From contig JANAVB010015600.1 in NCBI GenBank assembly GCA_029216955.1, forward strand, positions 34,894,174 to 34,958,173: a stretch of 64,000 nt of DNA. The letters run 5' to 3'. Below, one piece after another: positions 1 through 10,828 of this stretch. Under the pieces are notes generated by a model. That model ran no database searches and was not told where the DNA came from. It saw only the letters and a list, made by a program, of their open reading frames with translations. Numbering within the stretch: position 1 is the first letter of the stretch; the number at the start of each line of letters is the position of its first letter. The DNA comes from Iris pallida. Its lineage: Eukaryota > Streptophyta > Magnoliopsida > Asparagales > Iridaceae. The translations under genes and the position numbers were made by a program.

Positions 1-300
1 CCTTGATTTGATCTCCAAATCCTTACATCCCTCCACCAAAACTTTCATGCAACCTTCTCATACTACCAAGGGAGGGTGCTACAAAAGATTTGGAGCAAAG
101 TACAAGAAGAAGTTAGGGGTGAGCATTATTCGGTTTTGGACCGAAAACCGAACCGAACCGAACAGAATAAGGAATTCGGTTCGGTTTTGAAAAAATTCTG
201 TTTGGTTTCGGTTTTGAAAATACTAAATTTTTTTATTCAGTTTCGGTTTCGGTTTTGGGATTCGGTTTCGGTCCAAAACCGAAAACCGAATAAGAAAATT

Positions 301-305
<5 letters not shown>

Positions 306-380
<75 letters not shown>
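306..380. repeat. (TA)n microsatellite in the MITE
   Basis: An uninterrupted TA dinucleotide run lies in the left arm of the MITE. Its length is likely polymorphic and prone to assembly error. Confidence 0.95.
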
Positions 381-382
<2 letters not shown>

Positions 383-420
383 TATATTTAAATATATATA
401 TATATATTCAGTATTTACCT

Positions 421-490
421 AAATATACCTAGATATATTCAGTATATACCTATAACATATACCTATATATATTTAGTATATACCTATAAT

Positions 491-527
<37 letters not shown>

Positions 528-583
528 CTAAATATATATAGGTATATGTTATAGGTATATATTGAATATATCTAGGTATATTT
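421..583. repeat. 60-bp inverted repeat (hairpin) inside the MITE
   Basis: Arm 421-480 is the reverse complement of 524-583 with one mismatch in 60. The loop of about 43 bp contains a (CA)n run (about 492-520). The arms are AT-rich with a repeated TATACCTATA unit. A transcript would fold into a long, nearly perfect stem. Confidence 0.85.
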
Positions 584-1089
584 AGTTATTATATATATTA
601 ACAAAAAAAACACAAAAAAACCCATAAACCGAATAAACCGAAAACCGAACCGATTTAATTCGGTCGGTTCGGTTCGGTTATTGACCAATTCGGTTCGATT
701 TCGGTTTTGCTTATTCGGTTTCGGTCCAATTCTGTTTTTGCTTATTCGGTTCGGTTGGAACCGAATAAACCGAATGCTCACCCCTATAAGGAGTGTCCTT
801 TTTGGAACATTTTCGTGTCGGAGTCGTGTCCTTGGGAGTATCATTGGGATTCCTCTCCCAATAGGTAAAACCAACCCTCTAAATTGATTTTCTATGCATA
901 TTAGTTAGTTTTGAACCCATAGGATCCACCCCCATGCATGTACCCTATTTAGATTCAAATTTGAAGCCATTTGGAGCTCTCTTGAGGATTTTAGATATGT
1001 GTTTTGTGTCCTACTTGATAGATCCCAAATTAGGACACCCCATGTGTATGTATGTATGATAATAGTTTAAATAGAAGGCGCACGAAGTG

Positions 1090-1480
1090 AGGGTACGATT
1101 CTATCGTGAAGAGGGCGTCCTCTGTCCCTGAAGATGTATTTCACGATTTATTATAGGTATGTCTAGATTTGGTTGAAAGGTATGTCCCCCGGGCTCTTAA
1201 GATTCCTTATGAATCTTGGACTTCGGTGGCTACCGCAATGGTCATCGTCACCTGTTAAGGATTCCGCATTCAGCGTATCGGGAGCTAATCAAACTCCCTT
1301 CCACCGATTTCTTTAGGAGCTTTTCGCAGTCTCCTTGTGGGATAAGGCTTCGGCTGCTGAGGATCGCTTTGTGCCTGACTCCACTCACTACCTTTTTTAG
1401 CGTGAACGGGCGCCTCATTGCCATCGTCGACCTTCCTTCCTACCGGGCGCCTTCGTCAGGCTAAGCATCTTTCGGCGGAG
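1090..1480. other. GC-richer island in family A LTR, origin unknown
   Basis: This stretch is clearly less AT-rich than its surroundings and has no counterpart in the other family A LTR copy (expected around 57.95-58.05 kb). Short readable stretches occur in two plus frames, for example VERYVPRALKIPYESW near 1165-1220 and LWDKASAAEDRFVPDSTHY near 1340-1390, broken by stops and a frame change. That looks like a decayed coding fragment picked up by this copy. I do not recognise the protein. Confidence 0.4.
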
Positions 1481-2039
1481 GAAAGTAGTATTTAAATTCA
1501 GTTTTAGAATGGTTAGAGAGTGGATTGATCTTAGTTGGATGGTTAGAATGAGTTTTATTTGGATACCTATGTTGGTATCCAAGTATCTTGGTCTACATGT
1601 ATTTCTTTTGTCCAAAACAATTCAAATTCGTCATAATATTCATCCACGTTTTTATTAACCAAAGTAACTTAGAAATGTCATAACTTTTAGCTTAGAACTC
1701 CGATTCATCTTCCATTTTTTTTAAAAGAACCGTATCGAAGTTAGCTTTCCAAATATATATTTTAATAAGCCAAATTCTTTCTGGAACTTTATGTAGAATT
1801 ATTTGAGTGTCAGCTATAAGAAAGACGAACGCGTTTCGGTATTTTCGCAATTCCGGGAGCTTTCGGACACGAAAATGCGATCCGTTTGAAGTTTCGGAAA
1901 GCTATCACAAAGGGCTACAATATACTTTAATCCTAGAATTTAGTAAAGGCCCAATTGGTACAGTATTAGTTTTAAGTAGAAGAGTGACTATACGATATAG
2001 GCATTTTATGTAACCTATGAGCCAATGTAGAATGGATAT

Positions 2040-3110
2040 TAAATGAACGTAGAGTATGTAATGCATGATATATCAGATGAATGAAATAATATATATATGA
2101 TATATATCCTCTTTACAAATATGTATATATATGGTTGAATGCAAGCATGTAGGAATGCAATCAATGTAATGTATGTAAGCAATGCATAAATGCATGAATG
2201 AAAGAATGATATACAATGTATGCATGAAAGTATATAATGAATGCTAGATATGAATGCAAGGTATACATGTAATGATAGATATGAATGCATAATGTATAAA
2301 TAATGTAATGCAATATATAATGATAGCATGTAGGGTAATGTAGAATATATGATGCAAGCATGTATATGTCCACTGTTTTCCCTTTTCCTTATATTTTTCC
2401 TTCCTTCCTTCCCTTTCCATTTCAGTTTTTCTTCCTTTTTTTCCTCTTCTATTTTTACATGTTGTATACAATGTATATAATATATAGATGCATGTAAGTA
2501 TGTAATATGCATGAATGACATGTATGTAATGAAAATAAGTATATGCATGCAACTTAATGATATGTGAATGGATATAATGCATGAACTGAAGTATGCATGT
2601 ATATGGGATATGAATCAATGATATATATATATATATGTGTTAAGATAATGTAATGTATGTATTCACATATATTTTGAGTTAAATATATGAGTTTGTATGT
2701 ATATATTATATGTATGCATATATGCAGGAATGAATGTAATATAATATAGAGTATGCATATATGAATATAATGTATGCAAGTATATAATGTATTCAAATAT
2801 GTATGTATGCATCTATGTATGTATGTATAGGTGCATGAATGAATGCAAGTATGCATATATGATATGTATGTAGGCATGTATGCACTGTATGTATGTATAC
2901 ATGATATGTATGTATGCAATGTAAGTATGTATGTATGCATTTCTATAAACTAAGTTAACTTATAACCTTTTACACACATACATTCATACACCCTTTGACA
3001 CCGTGTATCCCATGTCACATACACCTACCTATCACTAAATCTGAGAACATTAACACATATCCTTTCACACACATGCCAAACACACACATACTCACTTACT
3101 CTTTTACCTC

Positions 3111-3179
<69 letters not shown>

Positions 3180-3180
3180 T

Positions 3181-3238
<58 letters not shown>

Positions 3239-3253
3239 TATATATATATATGT

Positions 3254-3318
<65 letters not shown>
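2040..3318. repeat. TATG-rich degenerate minisatellite and (TA)n tract
   Basis: About 2040-2940 is a degenerate array of ATGTATG/ATGCATG units, and 3117-3318 is a long (TA)n run broken by a few TAAAATA interruptions. The family A copy at about 56.46-57.48 kb has the same kinds of repeat in reverse complement, so they belong to the LTR. The many tyrosine/isoleucine/histidine-rich open frames here are by-products of the repeat and not genes. Confidence 0.85.
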
Positions 3319-3321
<3 letters not shown>

Positions 3322-4854
3322 CCTATATATATAGCTTTCCTATATATATCTATGTATATGAATATGTGAATGTGAATAATATATATACATTATATGACTA
3401 AGTTTGTGTGCCTTGTTAGCTTATGGTTTAGTTTTGTGCTTGGTTTAGCAAGTGACTTAGGCTATGAGTTAGTAGCTATCTTGGATTCTTGATTTACATA
3501 TAGTTTGTTTAGGCCTAGAATTGACTAACCTAGACTAGTTGACCATTGTTGACCCAACCCTAGCTAGTTTGACCACAGTTGACTAGAGTTGATCTAGTTT
3601 GATTTTATAGTTGACCAGAGTTGAATAAGAGTTGACTTTAACCTAGATTGACTTAGACTCATGTAGATTGCATTATAATTTCAATTATCATATAAATTGA
3701 ACTCTTTATAACCTGTGTTGATATAACTAGGACTCTGTGACTCCAGTTGGCCATCTTTTCATATAAGCTGTTCAGGATATTAGGCGAGTACATTCTCTGA
3801 CCGTTTCATACTTGCTAGAACTTATATTCCTGCTCTAGATTACTTTACTTGATGTTGTCACGTTGGTAATACGGATTGGTACTATATGGATCTTTTCATG
3901 AGATGTTATCCCCATCGGGAGCATCAAGTACTTCATGTCATGTGTGTTTCACTTACATCATGTATCTTCATGCTTCACTATTCGTGTATACTCTTATGAT
4001 TCATGTACTCTCATGTTCACAGAGCCCCCATGAATTAATTTCACGTGTGCTCGTTTTTGAGGCAGTGAGATCATGAATCTTAACATAACATGTCTGGATC
4101 CTTGTGTATTGATTGGGGATGGAGGATAGAAATAGCCATGTGAATAATTCCAAAGTAGTGTAGCCATGTTCAACCTCTCATGAATCACCTTCAGCTGTTC
4201 ACATGTCTATCTTGTACTCTGATTCACTAGTCACTGATAGTTCTCGACTTATAGTAGAAATTTCTATTACAGTTATCTCTTTTACTTCATGTACATTCCT
4301 TCAGTTATTCATGTATCTTACTCCATTGCATGTTTATTATGTTCTGACATGATATGAACTGCGTGAGATGTATTGTGCTCATTCCTGTCCTGACTGGACC
4401 TGTTGAAAATATTACAGGTAACATAGAGATTCACAGCTAGCCTAGAGGACCAGTAGAGCTTGGAGTAGATTGCTAGTTTATAGTTTAGTTTTCTCTGTTG
4501 GAACTTGTCTTATAACAAGTGGAGATTTGAGTTGTATTTGAGATTTTTTGAGATATTATTAGTTTAGAAGTTTATTTATGTTGTTGCTTTGAGTTTAGTA
4601 TAGACTTCTGTGTTATCCTATCATGCTTAGACTGTGATTGAGTTATATCACATCTTATACTTGGCCTCCATTCAGGGTTGAGGTTGTGACAGATACATTA
4701 TATAATTGCGTGAGTTGTTGATTAGATAGTAATCTAGAACAGCGTTCTACCGCCGATACTGCAGCGTAGGCTGGACGTACCCACTTCTCGTGCCCTTACT
4801 CTAGGGTGCGGGTCGTGACATCATCTGGCTGCCGCATTATGGCCCTTTGAAGCT

Positions 4855-5796
4855 TAGGGCATGCACATTATTGGTCCTATCAACCCACTGTCATCTAGAG
4901 GACATCGGTTTATATTAGCTATAACCGACTATTTCTCGAAGTGGACATAAGCTATACCCTTGGCTGAAGTCAAAACCATTAGTGTTATTAGCTTCATCAA
5001 ACATCATGTGATTTATCGATTCGACATTCCTCGACGAATCATTCATGACAATAGACCTCAATTCATTAGTCAAAAGTTTACTCGATTCTGTGATGACAAC
5101 AGGATCAACAATGTTGCTTCTACGGCATACAATCCTGCAGCTAACGGTTTGGCAGAAGCATTCAACAAAACCTTCATCAAGCTTCTTAAGAAATTTGTTT
5201 CAACCAATAAAAATAATTGGAGCGAAAAGCTTGGAGAATGTCTATGGGCTTATCGCACTACTGTACGTACTCCAATCGATTGTACACCTTTCTCCTTGGT
5301 GTATGGATGCGAAGTTGTCCTACCATTGGAGATTCAAATCCCCTCATTAAGAATTGCAATTGCTAATGAACTCACAATAGAAAATAAAGATTGTCTTCGA
5401 CTTCCGGAGCTTGAAGCACTTGATGAGAAGCGGCTACTAGCTCAACAACATATCGAGCTATATCAAGCCCGCATTTTAAAAGCCTTCAACCGTAAAGTCA
5501 AAGTACGAGCATTTCAAAAAAGTTGAATTGGTCCTCACTGTCAGACATCCTATGACTATTACACACATGAGTAAAGGCAAATTCGAAGCAAAGTGGAAGT
5601 TCCCTACGTTGTAAGCCAAGTTTTCTCAAATGGAGCTTATCAACTGACCGGGACGGATGGCCGAGTTGCTATGATGCCTATTAACGGCAAATTCTTAAAG
5701 AGTACTATGTTTGAAGAATGTATAAGATGTCTTCTGAATATTGTACATATTTTAAATCTTTTGGTTATTATCTATTATTCGCTCTTTTGTGAATAA
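4855..5796 (+). pseudogene. Gypsy integrase core and C-terminal domain (decayed)
   Basis: This is the retroviral-type integrase of Tat element 1, which would insert the cDNA copy into chromosomes. The catalytic triad is readable in one frame: D at 4927 (TDYFSKW), D at 5047 (HDNRPQF) and E at 5155 (NGLAEAFN). The last two are 36 codons apart, the classic DD35E spacing. The typical YNPAANGLAEA and WAYRTT motifs follow. A stop codon at 4948 and a shift near 5527-5600 break it. After the shift the C-terminal domain resumes (GAYQLTG, PINGKFLK) and ends near 5722. The zinc-binding HHCC part and everything upstream were displaced by the LTR ending at 4820. Confidence 0.9.
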
Positions 5797-6296
5797 AACA
5801 GCAGATAATAAACTTTCAAAAATCCTCAGTGGAGTCTATCCCGATCATCATCACAAATCTTGTCTTTTGAAACCCAGTTGTTTTAAAAGGATATCCTATT
5901 TTTGAGTTCCAATTGACTCAAAGATAATCAATAAATATATGAATTTACGTCCATATTACCTCTGAATTATATTATCTACATTAACGGCTTATCACGTCCA
6001 CATTACCTCTGATAATGCCATCCTTCAAATAATAATACTTCAAAATTATATTATGTCACGTCCGCATTACCTCTGAACAGATATAACGAGTATTGTTATT
6101 TTCTAGAAGATATGTCACGTCTGGTACCTTTGAACATACTTCCTATTCTTATCTATTACTTACGTCTATAACAGATGTGCAATAAGTAATAGAGCCGCAA
6201 AATATCAATATCTTTCATAGCAGAACACAAAAAGTTGTTACATCTTATCAAAGTATTCAAAGAAACAAAAGTTATTACATCAAGATGACTTTGTTT
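5797..6296. repeat. Spacer of Tat 1 with degenerate CACGTCCACATTACCTCTGA repeats
   Basis: This stretch lies between the end of integrase and the stop of the antisense ORF and holds no open frame of note. From about 5950 to 6135 a roughly 20-bp unit resembling CACGTCCACATTACCTCTGA occurs four times with variable AT-rich spacers. It may be the shared 3' untranslated region of the two convergent transcripts. Nothing else is recognisable. Confidence 0.6.
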
Positions 6297-7199
6297 CTAA
6301 GGCTGAGTGCTAAGGTCGATTATCATCTTCTTTAAAGCCTCGGCATGCTCTTCTCGGGGATTAAGTACCCTCTTCTTGGCCGATTCTCTTCTAATGTCTG
6401 GCTGTAAAGGTTGTAGGGATTCCACTTGAAGTTCTATTTTTGCACGCTTGACCTGAGAAAATCATTACGCTTCCTGATCAGATCATCAAGTTGGCTAGAA
6501 GCGACATGATCTAATTCACGTTCTTCTTCTTCCTGCTTCTTGCCCATCTTGATAACTTCACGAAGTTTAGTCATTTTGGCTTCTAACTCCTGAAGACGAG
6601 TTTGGCTCTCAGCTGCTTCTTTCTCCTTCTCTTCTGCTGCAGCCTTATGACGCTCCACAGAAGAGGTGACTTCTGTGATGTTGTTCTCTCTGCAGAGCAT
6701 GTCGTGAAGGCCACCATAGTATTATTCAGAACAAGTTGTTGCTCCTCAAATTCACGAGCTAAAACTTCACATTCTGCCTCTATTTGACTCTGGATGTTGC
6801 CCTTGATCAGATTTTGGTAAGACTTGATGGGTTCTTCAAGTTCGTCTAGAATGCGTTCCAGGAAGTAAACCCTCTCCAAGTCACCAATATTGCATATGGC
6901 TCCGATCGCAAAGGAGGCTGTGCTTTTCAATGAATCATAAGATTGGCCTTTTTTTCTATAGCCATCTGTACCAGAATATTCAAAGAAGTGAAGAAAGCCT
7001 GGGTGTATGTTTCGACAAGGACATGAGTCATTGATGAGAGACCAGGTGTTGCCGCTTCAACAGAAATCCCTCCTCCTATAGGGATCATAGATAGCACTCC
7101 AAGAGATTTTGCTACAGTCATCTGTGATGAACTACCTTCCATCGTTCCTCTGTCCAAAGGAGCTATCGTTGAGCTGAGGCTGAATGTAGTAGAAGCCAA
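6297..7199 (-). pseudogene. Antisense ORF of Tat 1: C-terminal coiled-coil part
   Basis: Read on the minus strand, 7199-6927 gives a Ser/Thr-rich stretch. A helical region rich in Glu, Lys, Gln and Leu follows (for example LQELEAKMTKLREVIK near 6540-6600) that looks like a coiled coil. Frame changes near 6930, 6710 and 6440 break it. After the last one the frame runs to a TAG at 6297-6299. Coiled-coil tails of this sort are common behind plant mobile domains in transposon-derived proteins. The sequence shows no catalytic motif. Confidence 0.65.
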
Positions 7200-7253
7200 G
7201 GGAGCTGCAACAACAGTTCTTGTGGCGTCTTCTGCAATCGAAGAATATAATTA

Positions 7254-7988
7254 TTATATTGTATCAAATAAAAAGCGATAATGAACAGAAGTCAGTGAGT
7301 TACCTGAGATTGGTGGCACGTATGGGGTCTCATGAGGCAGATCTAAATCTGTATAAAGCCTCGTCATAGTAGTCTCAGACACGACTGCTTGACTACTTCC
7401 AGCCTCTGAGCCTCCTGATCGAAAATGGCTACTTCCGGCCCCTGATTCTGCTTGACTTGTTGGGGCTGCCATTTTCGTTCCATCTGTTTCAAAAATTTGT
7501 TCTGTTAGGGTTTGAGTCCCCTCAGCATCAGTTTTGGGATTCTTATCAATCCCGATATCTTCAACAGTTAAAGCCTGATTTTCACCAGCTTCTTGGTTAT
7601 CATCAGGATTATCATTTTCATTCTCATTACCTTGTAGGTCAATGAGATTCTGATCACCATCTTCTGGGATTTGGTGTCCCTCATCATCAGCAGGGTAGTG
7701 CTCTTTACCCTCACCAGTGGTATGGCCTTCTTCGGCCGGTAAGTCTTGATCCTGTGAGACTTCCATGAGAGTTTGATCTCCTTCAGCAGCATTTGTGGAA
7801 TCTTCTTCGATCAAATCATCACCAAAGTCACAGCCTTCGAGAGCCGCTATCATTTCTTGATTCTCTTGAGAGAAGGTAGGAGTTTGGACTGTAGAAGAAG
7901 CTACAACATTAGGATTGGAGTCTGTCGAAGGCAATACCTTCTCAGAAAGTATGGTCTCCGGGACCTCTAGAGTTGGAGACAACATCAT
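7254..7988 (-). pseudogene. Antisense ORF of Tat 1: acidic low-complexity middle part
   Basis: An uninterrupted frame of about 244 codons, very rich in Glu, Asp, Gln, Asn and Ser, with repeated EDGDQ/EGDQ-like blocks. It sits between the mobile-domain segment and the coiled-coil tail and is probably a disordered linker of the same protein. The listed 5' end is only the open frame's limit; the frame probably connects by splicing or through a shift to the segment upstream (higher coordinates). No function can be assigned. Confidence 0.55.
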
Positions 7989-8123
7989 TATTCCTGCTGC
8001 AGCTAGTGTAGTTGCAGGAACAGTTATCTACATGATCATATGTTCTAAATTTTCTTCTATGATGACTGGAGCAGGAGCGCTGACTGTTGTAGCCTCTGCA
8101 AATGAGAAACAACATTATCAATA

Positions 8124-9479
8124 TTATACTCGATCATGATCACATGAAAAGAGTACAAATACTACCTTGTGGAGGTAGTAGATCTTGCAGCGGCAACACG
8201 TATTAGGTTGACTCGAAAGCTCTGTCGGCATGGATGGAATGGGTGAAGCGTCAATTCCTTGACGGTCTGCCCGAGTCACTACTAACTTCCTTCTAATCGT
8301 ACATAGAAGAGGGGCCAGAGGCGATTCTTCAGTTTCAACCAGATCCTGTTGCACAGCCGGCCCTCTGCTAGTTTCTACATCAACGAATCTACTATGTCTT
8401 AGAATTGGAGAGGGAGTTACCTCTCCTCCTCTAGGAGAAATTCCTGTGTTCATCTGCTTTGTTTGGGACCTTGTTGTCCTAGTAGTTGGATGCTCAATAA
8501 TGACCAAGGTGGTTTTCTTCTTCCTTCCTGGAACCTTAGAAGGAGAGGGGAGTTTGTCAGAATGCAATGGAACAGATGGCTCTCCAGTCTTTTGTCTTTT
8601 ACTAAGCCCCTTTATGGGAGACTTCTCCTTCTGTTTCTTAAATGAAATATCCAATGGTTCATTCACTTCATCATGAATCCCAACAAGGGTAGCCTCCAGA
8701 GGTTCATCTTCAGGGTCTTGGTCTTCTACATCTCTAAATTCTCGCATAGTGTGAACCCTCGACTTTGCCCGTTTGGCGCTTGTAAAACTATCAGCCAAGT
8801 TGAAACCTTCGAAGAAGGCTAAAGTATAAAAATTTGCATATGTATATAATATACGCGGGCCTACTTCAAGTGTAATAGAGGGCATTGTGAATATAGCCTT
8901 GGTACCTCTTGCACTGTCGTACCCCCAGGCTCTGGCCCCATCTATCAAAAGACCATTGGCTTGTAAACATGTGGTAGCATTTCCCACATGCATCTGATCG
9001 TAGCCGAATTGTCGAGCGAATCGGCTTGGTAAATATGGCTCGAGATAGCATTCACCCTCGAACCGATGTACTAAGTGGGAGGGCCTAGTCATCTTTAGCC
9101 ACATAAAAGAAGCTGGAGCTGGACGGAGAGCCATAGGTTCCAGGTCCATGAGTTGGGGTAGAAAATTTTCACATCCAGGAGGACAAAGGACATAGTGGAA
9201 CCTCCATCCAGAACCCATGTTCAGAGCCCTTCTGCACTCTGAAAGAGTAGTTATGCTCTATCAGGTGGTAGCGTAACGCCTAATGAAGTCTCCTCCTACA
9301 GTACCCATAGCCGGGTCCATCAGGCTGGGGTGATGCAACAATAGCCACCCGAACAGATAGGTGTAAGGCATCTCGGTACGAGGAAAGGTGTCCCGTGTAC
9401 TAACGTCATTCATCATATTGTCTACAAAAGAACGCAAGCCTGCGTTCAGTCGGCAAGTCATCGCCGAAAGGATGTCCAT
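8124..9479 (-). pseudogene. Antisense ORF of Tat 1: plant mobile domain, C-terminal half
   Basis: An ATG at 9218-9216 opens a 364-codon frame. Its first third has plant-mobile-domain features: an LPSRFARQFGYDQ segment (near 8990-9030) matching the R-[VF]-xRQFGxxQ signature of the family, with preceding Trp/Pro-rich blocks. The rest is a basic, Ser/Pro-rich linker with KRQK and RKKK clusters that could direct nuclear import. The segment 9261-9479 reads as the preceding part of the domain (YLFGWLLLHH) and is separated from the long frame by stops. These domains occur in MAIN-like proteins, MULE transposons and Tat retroelements (established knowledge). Confidence 0.7.
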
Positions 9480-9493
9480 CTAATAGCCGAATA

Positions 9494-10468
9494 CTAGACG
9501 TACAGCTGCGAATAGTACGCCTCGGTGGAATCTATCGACGGTGCTGGATCCAGAAACCACGAACCGTCATAGCCACAAAGAGAGGAACCCAGATAAAAGT
9601 GCTGCTCGAGACATGGGTCAGTAGCCTTGCCTGAGGTAGCTCTCAATGGTAGCACCAGAGATAAAAGGGTGCCAATCTTCATTCAGTATATTGTCGAAGT
9701 GTTTGGATTTCTCTATCAACTTCTCTACAGTGCTGCAGTTAAGTGGCTTGAAGATGCAGGGTTCACAAGCCTGATTCTCATTGATCTTATCCTCGTGAAT
9801 GTGGCCCAGAAACAAGTATGGTAGCCATTTGGTCATATAGCATGTTCCTTTTGCATCACTCTGATAGTAGAGGGTACAGATTATAAAGTGGCACAGAAGT
9901 TCTTCAAAGACGACAACCATTTACGGGTTCTCTTTAGATAGAGCATCTAGCTCTTCATTAGTCGGCACGTACTCTTCATACGAATTTTCACCCATTGACA
10001 GATGAGAGAGATATTGCATCTCGTAAAGTGCAAAACCAATCTCTCCATGAGGAGTTATGAAGGTATCAGTTCTATCATTGTACCGTTCCACTAAAGCCAA
10101 GAACAAATTGGGATTAGGACGAATGCCGTAAGCAGTGGTCCAGATTGGATCATAGAGCTCCAGTTCAAGAAGCTTGTCTTTAAATTGGTCCAGAGCCCAA
10201 ACTACCACACTGTTCCAGCGCTTCATCTCTGGATTTATCAAGCCTGTTAATATCATGGTTTGATCTGGATATTTTTTCTCAGCCTTAGCACAAAAAAGGA
10301 TATTCTGACGGGAATCAATAGGCGTGAATCCTCAGGAGATACGCAGCTCGGCTTTAAACCTCTCAGATGGGAGCTGAATCTTTCTGAATGACTGTAGAAC
10401 ATGTCTTTATTCTTGGGACCCAATTTGTGGCATATTTTACCAACCCTGGCCTGTTGGATTAGAGTCAA
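9494..10468 (-). pseudogene. Antisense ORF of Tat 1: plant mobile domain, N-terminal half
   Basis: Three consecutive minus-strand segments (10468-10253, 10256-9921 and 9920-9618) can be read as one protein interrupted by stops and small shifts. The segment at 10256-9921 carries LVERYNDRTDTFITPHGE followed by IGFALYEMQYLSHLSMG. This matches the mobile-domain pattern 'L-ER-W-x-TxTF-PxGE-x-T-L-D-LxLxG'. The order relative to 8124-9479 is correct for one gene. I see no residues that would indicate an enzyme. Confidence 0.7.
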
Positions 10469-10597
10469 GTCCTATGCCATCCTTCGGGGAGAACTTGAAT
10501 AAGCATATCGAGAAAGAGATAAATGTCTCGATATCTCTATAAGATACATTAATCTGTCTCTGCTCTGATAAATCTTGTCCTCTCGCTTGGATTTAGG

Positions 10598-10828
10598 CTA
10601 AGCCATTTTCTTGATGGCGTCTCCAAACAAGAAAGCTGGTTTCTTGTGAGGGACTTGGTCTAAGCTCATAAGAGGTTCTCCGTTCATCAGACACAATAAA
10701 GTTCTGTCTTCCTGAGAGGTTAACATGGTTCTTCTGGATTCAGGTAGGTCGTATTGAGGATATAGGACATGAGACAAATTCTCTTGGTATTCCGATATTC
10801 GAAAAGCCGAAGCCAGCATCTCAGCATC
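10598..10828 (-). pseudogene. Antisense ORF of Tat 1: N-terminal exon, split by the gag-only element
   Basis: From 10828 downward the frame reads an acidic N-terminal region (EMLASAFRISEYQENL) up to a stop at about 10600. The missing start of this exon lies across the insertion at 19068-19091, where the minus strand reads VDIREDPD behind a TGCAG that looks like a splice acceptor. The 5-bp GCATC at 10824-10828 and 19063-19067 is the target duplication, so the exon was continuous before the insertion. Confidence 0.65.

Larger units (their letters stand above)
114..786. mobile_element. hAT-like MITE with CGGTTCGGTT-rich arms
   Basis: Perfect 14-bp terminal inverted repeats are visible: TAGGGGTGAGCATT at 114-127 and its complement at 773-786. 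The flanks 106-113 (GAAGAAGT) and 787-794 (TAAGGAGT) agree at 6 of 8 positions, as expected of a worn 8-bp target duplication of the hAT class. The arms are built from CGGTTCGGTTT/AAACCGAACCG repeats, which make several short inverted pairs, and the centre is AT-rich. There is no coding capacity. The superfamily call is inferred from the 8-bp flanks only. Confidence 0.75.
1..4820 (+). mobile_element. Family A long LTR, 3' part (cut by window start)
   Basis: This segment matches the reverse complement of about 54962-58450 in order. Shared landmarks are the block near 1800-2040, the TATG-rich tract, a TTGAC-rich block near 3535-3650 and the end GGGTGCGGGTCGTGACA at 4804-4820. It is therefore the 3' part of a plus-oriented LTR of the same family as the minus-strand LTR at 54962. 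No primer-binding site follows 4820. The sequence passes straight into Tat integrase, so this is either a solo LTR or the 3' LTR of an element starting left of the window. The MITE at 114-786 is a later insertion in it. The left TSD lies outside the window and cannot be tested. Confidence 0.8.

Noticed and set aside
2039..3255. Several open frames of 70-170 codons rich in Tyr, Ile, His and Cys
   Set aside because: All lie in TATG/TA simple repeats and appear on both strands; the same false frames occur at 40066-40774 and 57198-57491.
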